64,000 nt of DNA from Gracilariopsis chorda. Lineage: Eukaryota > Rhodophyta > Florideophyceae > Gracilariales > Gracilariaceae. Location: positions 124,001 through 188,000 of the forward strand of contig NBIV01000019.1 in the NCBI GenBank assembly GCA_003194525.1, in the 5' to 3' direction. The notes under the pieces are model-generated. The model saw only the letters and a list, made by a program, of their open reading frames with translations, had not been told where the DNA came from and did not search any database. Shown piece by piece: positions 52,182-63,614 of this stretch. The translations under genes and the position numbers were made by a program. Each line of letters starts with the position of its first letter. Within the stretch, counting starts at the first letter, position 1.

Positions 52182-53337
52182 TGACACATGTCAAAAAAAT
52201 TGTGAATATTCAGCCAATTCGAACGTCTTGCCTGGCATTACGTAGTATGAGTCACAGTAAACACTGCCTTGCTTTTCTATCTCAAGAAAGACCCCAAATA
52301 TGGCGAGAGGAAAGTACTTGTCTCAATTTGAGAAAGAGAATGTATTCACGCTCGGTTTTGAAGGAACCTCTTTACAAAACATTTCAGAGCACGTGCAACA
52401 TTTCGTCGAGGCTGTAAAAAGCTTATTCGGCTCAGAATCGAAGCAAACTCAGCCTACAATCGCGGAAACTTTTCAAAAACTGTTTACACAGCAATATCGC
52501 GCTTTGATACGGGAAACAGGTAAAGGACACTCGATTGAATCAAATTTCAAAGATAAACCAAGCTCAGTGTATTCGTTCGCTGGATGCAGCAGCTACTCAA
52601 AGAAGACAAAATCTTTAAATATTCAAAAATGATGCACGGCCTAAAAATGACAGAAGATCATAAAATAGCACGCCTACAATCGACACGACGCAAAATATGT
52701 TAAGGAGAAGTTTTTGGAGTAATTTTGTGTTCTTAGATGAGAAGAAGTTCAACCTTGACTTTCCAGATAATCTTCCATATTACTACCATGATTTGAGAAC
52801 AAAGCTATGACGTTTACCCTCTCGTTTTGGAGGTGGTAAATAGGTCATTGTTTGGGGTGTTATATCGTTGTATGATGTCAGTAAGTTATTGGTTTTATCG
52901 GGCACTCAGGCTTCTAAACATTACTGTAATAGGCTGGACCTTGGACTATTTTCTTGGACTGCAGCAGTATTTGGATTTATGTTAACGTGGTTGTTTCAAC
53001 AGGACGGTGCATGAATTTATTGTTCTCATGTCACAAAGAACTGGCTACTCCAACATCAGATTTGGCTGCTATTTTGGCGTGCCAAGTCCGCAGATCTAAA
53101 CAAAATTGAGAATGTCTAGGGACTGATGGCTAAAAAAGTTTACGGAAATGGTAAGCAGTTGTAGAATGTCGTATAGCTTAAGGACTTTATTCTAAATGTA
53201 TGGCGCAGTCTCAATGCTAATTAAATGCAGAAACTGTTTTGATCTATTCCTAGACGCTTGTTAGCTCTGTTGAACAAGCGTGGTCATGCTAGAATGTACT
53301 AGAATAATAAAAGCGTAAAATTTTATTACATGTGTCG
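52182..53337 (+). mobile_element. decayed Tc1/mariner transposon, 1.16 kb
   Basis: The ends are inverted repeats, TGACACATGTCAAAAAAATT at the left and CGACACATGTAATAAAATTT on the opposite strand at the right, each next to a TA dinucleotide (52180-52181 and 53338-53339). TA target duplication is the rule for this superfamily. The transposase relic begins at the ATG at 52300 with the paired-type helix-turn-helix (ARGKYLSQFEKENVFTLGFE). It continues through FLDEKKFN (first Asp), FQQDGA (second Asp), and SADLNKIENV followed by a stop (the SPDLNPIEN region with the third acidic residue). Several stops and frame changes are present. Confidence 0.85.
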
Positions 53338-53339
53338 TA

Positions 53340-55900
53340 ACTTATTTTGCGTGCTTAAACCTATTTCGCTGTATGATTTTAATTTGTACTGCGTATGAAA
53401 TGGATCTGCGTTAAACACATATCACTGTCGTTTTTTGGCACCCGTTTTGCCCTTATGCAAGCGTGACTATTGTCATGCTTGCACCTTTGGAACGATTTTA
53501 TGGGCATTCGGGTCGATGTGCTTAAAGGAGTTTCGCGCACTTTATGTGTCTTGCACATCTGTGACGTGAAATGTCGACGTGTGAAAAGCTCAGGTGGATA
53601 GCAATCTAATTGCAGGAAGAGTGTATATTGGACTTTTGAATTTCATGTAGACAGTATCAACGATCACTCTTTGTGAACTACGTGAAGAAACGGATATCTA
53701 TAGAACCAAGCGTTTTGTTTATGAATTTCACAGCGCCAGACGAGCGAACTATTGCTCACGATGATGAGTTTGTGTTTTAAGAAGTAGATGATGAAAAAGT
53801 ACAGAGGAGCTATTCACTGAACCTCTCAAAGAAAAGAGCTAACTTTTATAATTTAGATTTGTATGACGGGTCCCCTTCTGCAGCCCGCCAAGATCTTAGG
53901 AGCCGTATTTTAGGTTTCGCGTCTCTGCTTCCGTTCATTTGAAATATGCATAATAGCCCAGAGAGCATACTGCTTGTTCCGAAAGTTTTATACGGAACGG
54001 TTTACAGTCTAGAACAGAAACAAGGCATAGCGTCAAACCGTTTGACAAAGTGGCAATGCTGTTATGGTAATATTTGCGTAGCGGCGAGGACCTATGGAAT
54101 GGAACGATTAAAAAATTTCAATCAGGACAAAACGGAATGGCTGTACTAACAGGCAGGGGTTTGCCCTCGCAAAAAGCGGCGTGGAGGAACATTCGGGTAA
54201 GAAAAGTAGCGATTGTGTGCGTGGAGCGGTCACATCTAGAAGGCATCACGCGTGAACTGAGAAGAAGTGAGTGTCATCACGACATAGCTGCAAGAAAGAC
54301 CTACTAAGAGACCGGAACGCCAGCTGCGGGTGGGAAAGGGCTGGGGCGTCTGCATGGCATGCTGATGGCGGCGCGAGCTTGTGGCTGGAATTGCACCGTG
54401 TTGCGTGATGGTACACACATCACTCTTCTTTCACATCTGTTCTGCGTCGTGTGGCAGAGGGCTTTTGTTCACTTTTATTGCATTCCAGCTTGATTGATTG
54501 TGGAAGTAGGTCAAGGTACGAAGGCGCTTCACGCTTGTAAAATTTGAAATGGTGCCCGCGGGGCTGGCAGGTTCGTTGACTCTGGAGAGACAGTGCAAGC
54601 CGCCAGCGGGTTCTTTGTTCATAGTCTGACCGTAAGGCTCAGTAGAACGAGTGGGCGTCCATGCACGCTCCACTGAACGGCTGGCACAGCTATTCACGAA
54701 GTGTCCTCAGTTGTGATGAATCAACTCTTGAAGAGCGCTTCAGTAACAGCCGATTTGCTTTGCACAGCAGCGTTACACCGTGTCAGCCCCAAGGAAATTG
54801 TCCCATCATGAGCAAGAAATCCTTAGGCGATAGTGATAGGTAACCTTCACGAGGGCTTAATTTGGCAGAAAAAAATGTTAAACATTAGTTGTTTCTAAGC
54901 TAAATGAGGGTGCGTCGCAAGCGCGGGTCTGGAGAGTAGTTGGGATACTGAATGCGCTCGGAGGCGACGGCGAAATATAGCGGGCACAAAGTCCCCCTCT
55001 CGCGGTTCTTCCTTGACCAAGGACGTCCAAGGACCGCTCGGGCAGAGTTTATTTGAGCAGCGCGAGCTCCGTGAGATCAGTAGCCTGCAAAGGTGGTGTG
55101 CGAAGCCAGCAATGCAAGGCCATGCACACCGGCTTTGCACAGTTTCTTCGACAGATTTGGTGGTACTCATGACGTGCATAAAACCTGAAGGGCTCAATTT
55201 TGCAGGATCATGAACGCCATCTTTCAGGGTAAGTTTTAATATTCGTCTTCTAAACAACCTATTAGGTATATTGCAATGTAAAGAGAGAAGGACATTAATT
55301 GCAATTTTGAACCAAACTATTACGAACTCACTCAAAATGATGCTATAAGTAACATTAAAGACATAGTTGAGTAGTTTAATTCCCAAGGTTGTCTAGACTT
55401 TATGAAGATGTGTTCACTGAGTTTCTGGTTTAAATTACTGATAGAATCTCTCGACAAAATTGTTTGTATTACAAACCGCCATCAATGCTTCTCACACTAG
55501 CCAAAACCGTTCGTGAAGAACATACGTACTTCAAAACATACTGTTTTGAGGGTATTCTGTATGCGCCAAAAAAGAGGCTGCTTATGAAGTTTGAAGGCGC
55601 ATCTACATAGACCAACTGTTTTGAAATAGAACTTTTGGATTGTTGGTACACAACTCAAACTACGTATTCGGGAATAAAGTTTGGTTGTGTTTGCTGTTAT
55701 TGTACGGGTTTCTACATCACTTAACTGCGGTCATGTAGTCGCTATAAAAATAAACTATGCCAACGCATGCAGTAACGGAGGAATATATGTTCTGACCCCT
55801 CCAAGAAAATACAGCTTGTAGGAGGTCAGAATAGATTCTTTGGCATTTCATGGCCTGCCAAATTGAGCCCTTCGCCAAATGGAGCCCATATGAGGATTAC
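53340..55900. other. no gene recognised
   Basis: The stretch holds only short open frames. A 163-codon minus frame (55386-54895) has no recognisable domain. A short inverted repeat with core TTCTGACC-CCT lies near 55,790-55,835. I see nothing else to report. Confidence 0.35.
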
Positions 55901-55914
55901 TGTCCGAAACTACC

Positions 55915-55978
55915 CTATCCACGTGTAAGATGCTCAATAAGATACCTCTATCCACGTGTAAAATGCTCAATAAGACAC
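55915..55978. repeat. two tandem ~32-bp repeats
   Basis: A unit with core TATCCACGTGTAA-ATGCTC followed by AATAAGA occurs twice in tandem with a few differences. Each unit contains the palindrome CACGTG. The function is unknown. Confidence 0.7.
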
Positions 55979-55979
55979 T

Positions 55980-58813
55980 CTTCTGCAATTTATTATCATA
56001 GCCGTTTTGCGCAGCTTCCTCTACCACGTAGAAAACGCTGTGTTGTTTGTTTTGTTGCTCAAAACACGACGCCGCCGCTCTGCGCAGGCAGTTAGCAAGC
56101 GCCCTCGAAGAAGCGCGCGCCGCACCACACCGCGTGTGGAGTCTTTCGGCGCCGCTCGCACCCCCCCAAAGCAGAACCACTAACCAAACCTCCTGCTGCC
56201 TCGCATCCACTATCCCAAAACTCCCTTGCACCGCGCGGTCTCTGACGTCTTTGCGCTCGCCCGGCCATGCCGCCCCCGGGCGCGCCCACGCGTCCGCCCT
56301 TTCCATGCGCATGCCCTCCCAACGCCCGCGCTCGCAGAATTTGCATTTAATGTGCGTTTTGCAAAGTTTACTAAAAATGTACAGCTAATTTGTAACTCAC
56401 GTCATACTTTGACTGCTGTAGCCCGAAAAAGTTGTTCGAATCACAGACATATCTCAAGATCCAAGCTGTTTGAATTTATGTCGCAGGTGCCGTTTACCAA
56501 CGGTAAAACGGTCCCAGAATGAGAAGATCTTTCTGTCGTACCCGGCTCCAACGCGCGTTTACAGCTGTAGTGGCCGTTATTCAACCACTTAGAACGGACA
56601 TCAAGTATTGATAGTTTAGAATGACTGCTACCCACGCAAAGCGCCAGGCGTACGTCAGCATGACAGTACTACAACGCACACAGCCGCATTTCTGGGTAGC
56701 ACTCCAAATTCGAGTAGCGCTTTAGCTTGAACGGAGCTCCGAGGGAGTTCACAACAGCGTACTTAAAGCCATCTTATAGCGCTTTCTCATTGAACAAGGG
56801 GCATCGAACTCCACATCTTCACACCTCTCCCAGCGCTTGCGACCGGAAGCGCCCAACAGCTCGCGTAAGCCTCCGGTCCCGCCGCCACCTGGCGCAGCTC
56901 CCCACGCCTCCTCGGGCGCCCAGGATCTGCAGAGCGCCCCACAATACCCTAGAAGAGACAAGTAAAAAGTCGTCGGCCTCGTTCGGCGCGGGGAGAGAGG
57001 ACAGCTGAGCAGAACGGCAATTGGGTCCCTCCTCGTCCCCCGTCCTGTGCCTGCGTCACTACACTTCGCGTACGCGAACGTCTCACATGGCCACACATCT
57101 CACACTTCCAATACAGAACCAATAGTTGCCGGTGACATGACACGAATGCGCCTGTCATATGACCTCCGAGGTCACGTGAGACCAACATTAACGTGCGAGA
57201 GCGGTGGCCCCAAGTATCGGGTGTGTAGTTAGACATATCGCGCACGCACAAGGTCCGTCAAACAGGAAAGAGATGCAGAAACATGTCCTTCCTCTTTCCT
57301 CACGGACCCCCGCACTCGGCATTAATTGCCAAGCGCGTAGGATATTTGGAGTTTATTGGAGCTGCCCCTCGGAGCTGCGCGAGCTGCACGAGCTCAGCTC
57401 TTTCGTTCTGGCAGTAAGAGTAGTGCAACACGGATGCCTGGGTACCGTGGCGGTGATGAAGCTTAGACAGTGCTGAGCACTGTATCACTACCCTTGTACA
57501 CCGTGTTGGTAGACTTCTCCCTTAGCGGGATGCGCGCCGTGGGCGCGAGAGCTGAGCAGAGACAGCCCCTACAACAATGAGCACCGTTACGCGCGTGACT
57601 CAAACAATAACCCGTATCTGCATGCGATTAAGGTAGAGGTATCTACTCAAGTTATCTTACCGTAGCAAAAGTTTCCTTAACAAGAATGCGACAGCAGAAT
57701 GGCCATACAGACACTACAGAGAGGGCGGGGGAGGGGGGTTGGGGCTTGTCGCGATATAACGCTCGATTTGTTAATGCCCACCGCCATATATTACTATCCA
57801 AAACGTTTTGGTACAATCTTGGTGGGGTTTTGAAGGGGTATCAAAGCAGAGAGTGCTTACGGCTCCTCATACTACCCACAGAAAGCTAAACCTTGTTTTA
57901 CTGAGGCTGAGAGAAAGGAATCGGGGAATTGTACTCGTCAAACTACTGGTTACTGAAATGCTTCAGTAGGTAGGACGAAAGGGCGATCGACCTTGAGATC
58001 ACTGTCATACATTAACTGAATAGCGTACACTCCGCAATAATGCCCTGCAGTGAGCCTCGTACGCCGGAAGCGCTATAACCACTGGTTAGCGAGCCACTGA
58101 ATATTTGCGGCATGCCTTCCACAACCCGTTTCGAAAGAAGCTAATATTACAAATACACATCTTTGTTTTTGGAACTACACATCACTGTCTACGTATGCAC
58201 ACCACCGTTTTAGTACACCCAGTAAATAGAAGGAACCAGTGCATAGATACGGTGGGAACAGCTTCTGAAATCGGTAACTGAAGTCGATTCTCTTCAGCAC
58301 TCTGCGGCGCGTCAATTCATGCATTGGCGCAAATCGAACCGCAGAGTTGCCCTACCTGAGCACCGTGCCTTAAGCTCTCAACATTTCAGATCCCAGTAGG
58401 GTTAGCTTTCCGCCTCGTCGTAGGGGTGCGGCGGTGTAGCAAAAGGGTAGTAGGTTGCTAACATGAGAGCTGCAGTGCTTTCTGCTACGGAGAATAATAG
58501 CAAGTAGCAAGGTCGAAGCGATGTAGAAAGAGGCATTCTTTAATCCCTGTGAAAACCGACTTTTCTGATCTCAAAGATAAACGTCACCGCTGCGCTCCCT
58601 TCCTCTCTTGATGGAAACTACACAGAAATCCTACTTCGCTGTCAACGTTTGCCAGACACAACTCTGTATACTCTGCTATCCATTTTATACTGAGTAGCGG
58701 AGACAAATAGAAAGACCTCGTGGTATGGATGATTTAACGATTTAATGTTTACTAGTTCTGGCGAGGATTATGGACAGTTCCCGTCATTACTACGACCATG
58801 TGGATATAACGGG
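55980..58813. other. GC-rich then mixed intergenic DNA, no gene recognised
   Basis: From about 56,080 to 57,100 the base composition rises in G+C and long frames appear on both strands by chance. None has a recognisable domain. The rest shows no gene. A box-A/box-B-like pair occurs on the minus strand near 58,320-58,380, but the spacing is too short for a tRNA. Confidence 0.4.
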
Positions 58814-60919
58814 TTAATCCGCAGAGACATCGGGGCACAAATTGAGCACGTCGTCCGTGTCTGCATCGCCATCATCGTTCAATGGCAGGGGTGTGAACAA
58901 CGCACAGGCATTACTTTCACCATCACTATTTCGAATGTCAGTACATGTGCTACCGCAATTCCGGGAACATACGAATGAAACTTCCAGGGAGTTTTGCGGT
59001 ACACCTAGACGGGTTGGAATTACGGTGTCCTTGCAATTGGATGTTGGTGGACAACTACGTGGTGGAAAAATTTTGGATTAGTTAGTAAGTGTGGGGGTAG
59101 CACAACATAGAGAGGACTTCAGCGTAAGCACTTACCATTGGAAGGCATTAGGAAGGCCGGCAATTTGGCAGAACCTATTTCCGTTGTTTTCACAGGGATT
59201 GCATTCGGCGTCGTTTGTATTCGGATCTGGTTCACAAATCGGCATGTTATTTGCGTCTATTCCCATGCAAATGAAACAGTTCGGGCACACGCAGGGGGTT
59301 GGTGACGGTGAGCTTGACTCTGACGGTGCGGGAGAAGGAGAGTTCGACTCAGACGGGGCGGGGGAGTTCGACTCAGACGGGGCGGGGGAGTTCGACTCAG
59401 ACGGGGCGGGGGAGTTCGACTCAGACGGGGCGGGGGAGTTCGACTCAGACGGGGCGGGGGAGTTCGACTCAGACGGGGCGGGGGAGTTCGACTCAGACGG
59501 GGCGGGGGAGTTCGACTCAGACGGGGCGGGGGAGTTCGACTCAGACGGGGCGGGGGAGTTCGACTCAGACGGGGCGGGGGAGTTCGACTCAGACGGGGCG
59601 GGGGAGTTCGACTCAGACGGGGCGGGGGAGTTCGACTCAGACGGAGCGGGAGAGTTCGACTCAGACGGAGCGGGAGAGTTCGACTCAGACGGAGCGGGAG
59701 AGTTCGACTCAGATGGGGCGGGAGAGTTCGACTCAGATGGGGCGGGAGAGTTCGACTCGGACGGGCCAGGGGAGTTCGACTCGGACGGGCCAGGGGAGTT
59801 CGACTCGGACGGGCCAGGGGAGTTCGACTCGGACGGGCCAGGGGAGTTCGACTCGGACGGGCCAGGGGAGTTCGACTCGGACGGGCCAGGGGAGTTCGAC
59901 TCAGAAGGTGCCGGGGTGCTAGATTCAGAGGGAGCTGGACTGTTCGACTCAGACGGGCCAGGGGAGTTCGACTCGGAAGGTGCCGGGCTATTCGATTCAG
60001 ATGGAGCAGGGGCGCTAGATTCAGAGGGAGCTGGAGAATTCGATTCCGACGGAGCAGGAGAGTTGGACTCAGACGGCCGTGGTTTCGGGCATGAACACTT
60101 CCTCTTGCATTCACATTCTGAAGGGCATGGTGGCTTTACGGCGATGACGTTGCACTTTTGTTCATCCTTGTCCTTGCCCTTACCTCGACCCCTGCCTGGG
60201 AAGCCGCGGAAGCCTTTATAGCTATCATTGTCCGAACTCTTGTCACGACCGGTACAAGATGGAGTTCCAGCGTAAGCGTCTGATTTCTTCTTCCTTCTCT
60301 TCCTTCCACACTGAACAGAAGCATGGGCATAGACAAAGAAGTCTTTACAGCACAGCACGTTCTTGAACGACGAAAGTGGACACACAATGGTGAATTTCTT
60401 CTTGGAGGAGGAGATCTGCTTCCGACAGCCAAAACGGGAGGGATTCGGGTGGGAAGTCTTCTTTCCGACAATGTTCACATTGGCGGCGCTGATGCGGCAC
60501 GAGTCGAGGGCGTAGGTAACTTTCAGATTCTTCGCTTTCAGGTCAAGTGTGACCGATCCCAACCGAGTTTGCTTTCCAGATTCGAACAAGCCATAAGTCT
60601 CGTAGAACGGGAAATAGTGACACCTGGGAAACTTGAAAGGCTTTGGGCCTTTAGGCGGACGAGGCTTCGTTGGGCGTGTCGGACTTTTGGTTGTCGTCTC
60701 GGGTTTGGTTGTAGACGGGGGCTTCGTTGTTGGCCTCTTGGGAATCTTCGGGAATTTCGGCTTCTTGTCATCGCTAGGGCGGTCTCTGCCGGGAAGTGGG
60801 AAATCCCGCAAACCCGGTCGAGGTTTCAAGAAGTCAGAAAGAGCGTCTCCATTACTGGGAGCAGCTTGGAGGCATAACAGGCCAACGAGCAGCGAGAAAA
60901 GAACGAACGAGCTCGTCAT
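58814..60919 (-). CDS. secreted Cys-rich Ser/Pro-repeat protein, paralogue (two exons)
   Basis: This minus-strand gene has exon 1 at 60919-59136 and exon 2 at 59054-58814, 674 codons before the TAA. It has a signal peptide (residues 1-25) and a Pro/Thr/Lys-rich linker (about 46-97). The eight-Cys module follows (FPFYETYGLF, FGCRKQ, VCPL, CCKDFFVYAHAS, PSC), then a Gly/Lys stretch and the Cys cluster CPSECECKRKCSC. About 30 copies of SNSPAPSE or SNSPGPSE come next, then CVCPNCFICMGI, and finally the exon-2 module (FVCSRNC, LPLNDD, VLNLCPD). Order, cysteines, intron site and phase all match the gene at 749-3174, so the two are paralogues. Extracellular matrix or wall location is inferred from signal peptide and repeats. 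A TATAAA lies 61 bp upstream of the ATG. The family is not recognised. Confidence 0.88.
59055..59135 (-). other. 81-bp phase-2 spliceosomal intron
   Basis: The donor is TG/GTAAGT and the acceptor ACGTAG/TT. An exact TACTAAC branch motif lies about 25 nt before the acceptor, and the acceptor is the first AG after it. Splicing completes a Cys codon (TG plus T) and joins GLPNAFQ to CCPPTSNCK in frame. The site and phase are identical to the intron of the paralogue at 993-1063. Confidence 0.92.
59330..60080 (-). repeat. 24-bp coding minisatellite
   Basis: About 30 tandem 24-bp units encode SNSPAPSE or SNSPGPSE. Units are homogenised in blocks: about twelve with GGGGCGGGG, three with GGAGCGGGA, two starting GAT, and six with GGGCCAGGG on the plus strand. 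This is the pattern left by local unit duplication. Confidence 0.9.
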
Positions 60920-60979
60920 GGCGGTTGCGGACAGACCGATGTACCTTCATTGTCGCAGCGGTTGAGGCCCGGAAGTCCA

Positions 60980-60985
60980 TTTATA
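60980..60985 (-). promoter_or_regulatory. TATA box of the repeat-protein gene
   Basis: TATAAA (in CTTTATAAATGG on the minus strand) is 61 bp upstream of the ATG at 60919, a normal core-promoter position that would give a 5-prime leader of about 30 nt. Confidence 0.6.
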
Positions 60986-60989
60986 AAGT

Positions 60990-62427
60990 GCTGTGGTGCA
61001 AACGCAGAGAGGTCTGCGTTTTCAGCCTGCGACATAAACTTCGCCTAGACTACCTAGTTGCTAAATGCGTATTAAGATATCGGAAGTCCAGAAGAGGCGT
61101 CGAGTATACAGAGCAGGTAACGCACAGATTCACAGCACTTGACGTCACGCGGCTGTAGTACCAGGAACTTTGTAACTTACAGTGAATGCTTGGCTTTGTG
61201 TACAGATTCAAGCGATTTGGGTGTGATATGAAGGCCGTGCCAGCAACCAAAGCTTCGCGCCGATGGGATCTGCAGGAGTATCGTTTAAATGCAGGCTACA
61301 ATTGAGCTTTGCAGCTGTCTGCCTGGGTCAGGCGCACGACAAACATAAACCGAATCCTGTAGTATACAATCGCAATCTGCGCCTCCTGCCTGGATTTGGG
61401 ACGAGGCGGAGGCGCTCATTAATTTGATAACCCTTACCTTACCCTCACAGATTGTGCGCTGTACATGCAAGGCTCTTACGGACTATACGCCACTGTGCAA
61501 GCGCTCTTGTTACCGAGATTGCTTCCTTTCTTTTCGTTTTGCTCCGCCTTGGCGGAAGCGCGCGCAGTTGTGGGTGCCTTTCTTGCTTTTTGAGGCGAGA
61601 TTCTTGTTTGGCCAAGGGCGAGCGTTACCTCACGATGCAGCTTGAGGAAGAGCTGTTGAGAATGCTCCCGGAAGAGTGCCCACGTTGAAAAAGTGAGCTT
61701 TGATGAAGTGAAGACATGAGCGAAAGACGACATGTCCAGCTAACAGTCATCTGTGGCCAACCCAGATCCGACGGTACAGCGCAGCGTACAGTGTTTGCGG
61801 ATTGTGCGTGCGTTGTGTCTCCCTGTGAACAGCCTTACGTCATGATGATATGACAGCTGCTGAGGGTCATAGAAAGCTTTTTCCGGCGGTGTTCGTGCGA
61901 ATCGGACGACTTCACGTGCCGCCTGACCACAAAGTGCAATGCCTGTTTGACATGTGCTCCAAACCCTTGCGACTCTGCAGTTACAATGGTTATAGGGATA
62001 ACACCACAGCTAGCTAGATACGCGGCGTAGCGTAGCCAACTAACTGCGGATTGCGCACAGCCTTCTGCTGTACGTGCACAGGTACTGTCAGAGTGAGACA
62101 TTAATCCGCTGTGCTTGCGAATAATCAACGTCCCTGCCAATCGCACCAACGGTAACACTTTACTGTACCTTCATACCCGTCCGAATATGAACTCGTCGGA
62201 TTGGCCCATTGAGCCTGTAAGCTCTGTTTCTCGCTGACCACTTGCATCCATCGCAGCCTCCAAGAAGCACGCTTAGTTCTGCGCGCGGAATGTTTTTACA
62301 ATACGCCTTGTATCTTTACTACGGAGAAAGAAAAGGCACGGCACATGGGCCAAACGATGCCCTAGTGCAACACAACTATCTTATATCTCGTCGCACGTGC
62401 TCCAAGCCGCGTTCAAAGCCCGCAAAC
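60990..62427. other. no gene recognised
   Basis: I see no supportable coding region, RNA gene or paired repeat. The open frames are short and lack known motifs. Confidence 0.4.
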
Positions 62428-62484
62428 GGTGTTTACCACGCAAGGACCATGACCATTGGTCATGGTCCTTGCGTGGTAAACACC
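62428..62484. repeat. 57-nt near-perfect palindrome
   Basis: Arms of 28 bp (62428-62455 and 62457-62484) pair without mismatch around a single central T. The arm begins GGTGTTTACCACGCAAGGAC. It would extrude as a long hairpin in DNA or RNA. No longer inverted repeat surrounds it. It may be the hairpin of a small RNA, a MITE core, or a palindromic insertion scar. Confidence 0.9.
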
Positions 62485-63611
62485 TCCGTCGCATGCGTCC
62501 AGAATCACACGATTCCCTCCTGACGGAATGCGCAATGCGCAATGCACATCATTATCCCTCTGCTGCATATTGCACCGAAGGGTTCATACGTCTATCTACA
62601 ATCCGCATGCTTCGCTTGTTGACCGTGGGCGCTGTATCACTTGAAAGCTTTAAGAATCTGCGTTGCTCTCCTCTCCGTCCAAATTCACACTCTGGCACCA
62701 AATCTCGTGCTTGCCTGTCGTGACAACGCCGTTCAAACGTTGATGTAAGCATTATTCGCACCAACGCCTGCGGACTTCGAGTGACTCCGAATTGCACGAG
62801 ATCTGCGATATAACTTGCTCATCGCACTGTTGGCAGGTGAGACACCAATCATCTGCGACGCACGAACGCCTGAGAAACGATACAAAGAAAGAAGTGATAT
62901 CGTATCTAATCAGAGTTGTGCAGAACCAAATCTCAAAATCACGTGCATCGGCGGAGCATGGTACTGTAACCGTTCACCATTCACCGCGTTGTAGTCCGCA
63001 CTCATTCGGTGCGGTGAGATGTTTTCCTCTCTGCCTCATAACTCACTTTTTTTCACATTTCACGGCGTGTAGTGCGCAAAATGGGCCCATTCATATCAAC
63101 TACCATTGATACAGTTATACAATACACATCAACAGGTCATAACTTGGGGTGCGGATTGTGAGGTCCGAGATGGCCCAAAACTGGTGCCCAGCCGCAGGCG
63201 CGGTACCGCATAATACGGTATCTACAGTTACAGTACCAATCTTCCCTGGGAGTGACCCGCAAAAGCACGAGCTCTTCCATGTGACGTGTTTGTCGCATTG
63301 TCGCACGCCAATCAACCGCATGCTACGAATGATTGAGAAAAAAAACAAGAAAAACATATCGAAATCAAAGCACTGACATCGTCATCATCACCGACGGAGT
63401 GTGAGGTAAACTTTTAAGCGTAGTCCGTCCGTCCAGTGATCCTCACTGGTTCGGTGCGATAAACAGGTGCACGTTAAACTCTTCTGCGAGACGACGACGT
63501 GCTTCATGTGTAGCTCTACAGTATGAAGTTACTTCGTAGCCCCAACTGACGCTGCAGGATCTCTTGGTGTATTACGTTAGGTTTTAATTTTAGAATCCTA
63601 TTTGGGTACCC
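62485..63611. other. no gene recognised
   Basis: I see nothing supportable in this stretch. Confidence 0.4.
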
Positions 63612-63614
63612 TTA

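Noticed and set aside
54895-55386. 163-codon minus-strand frame
   Set aside because: No recognisable motif, unlikely composition in its second half, and no flanking gene signals.
56047-57000. Several overlapping frames on both strands in GC-rich DNA
   Set aside because: High G+C lowers stop frequency. The translations are low-complexity Arg/Pro/Ala without domains.
58320-58380. tRNA-like boxes (GCTCAGGTAGG and GGTTCGATTTG) on the minus strand
   Set aside because: Box spacing is about 10 nt, too short for a tRNA or SINE head, and no cloverleaf forms.
59091-60221. Plus-strand frame of EFDSDGAG repeats opposite the second Ser/Pro gene
   Set aside because: Antisense shadow of a stop-free 24-bp repeat. 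The minus-strand reading has the conserved modules.
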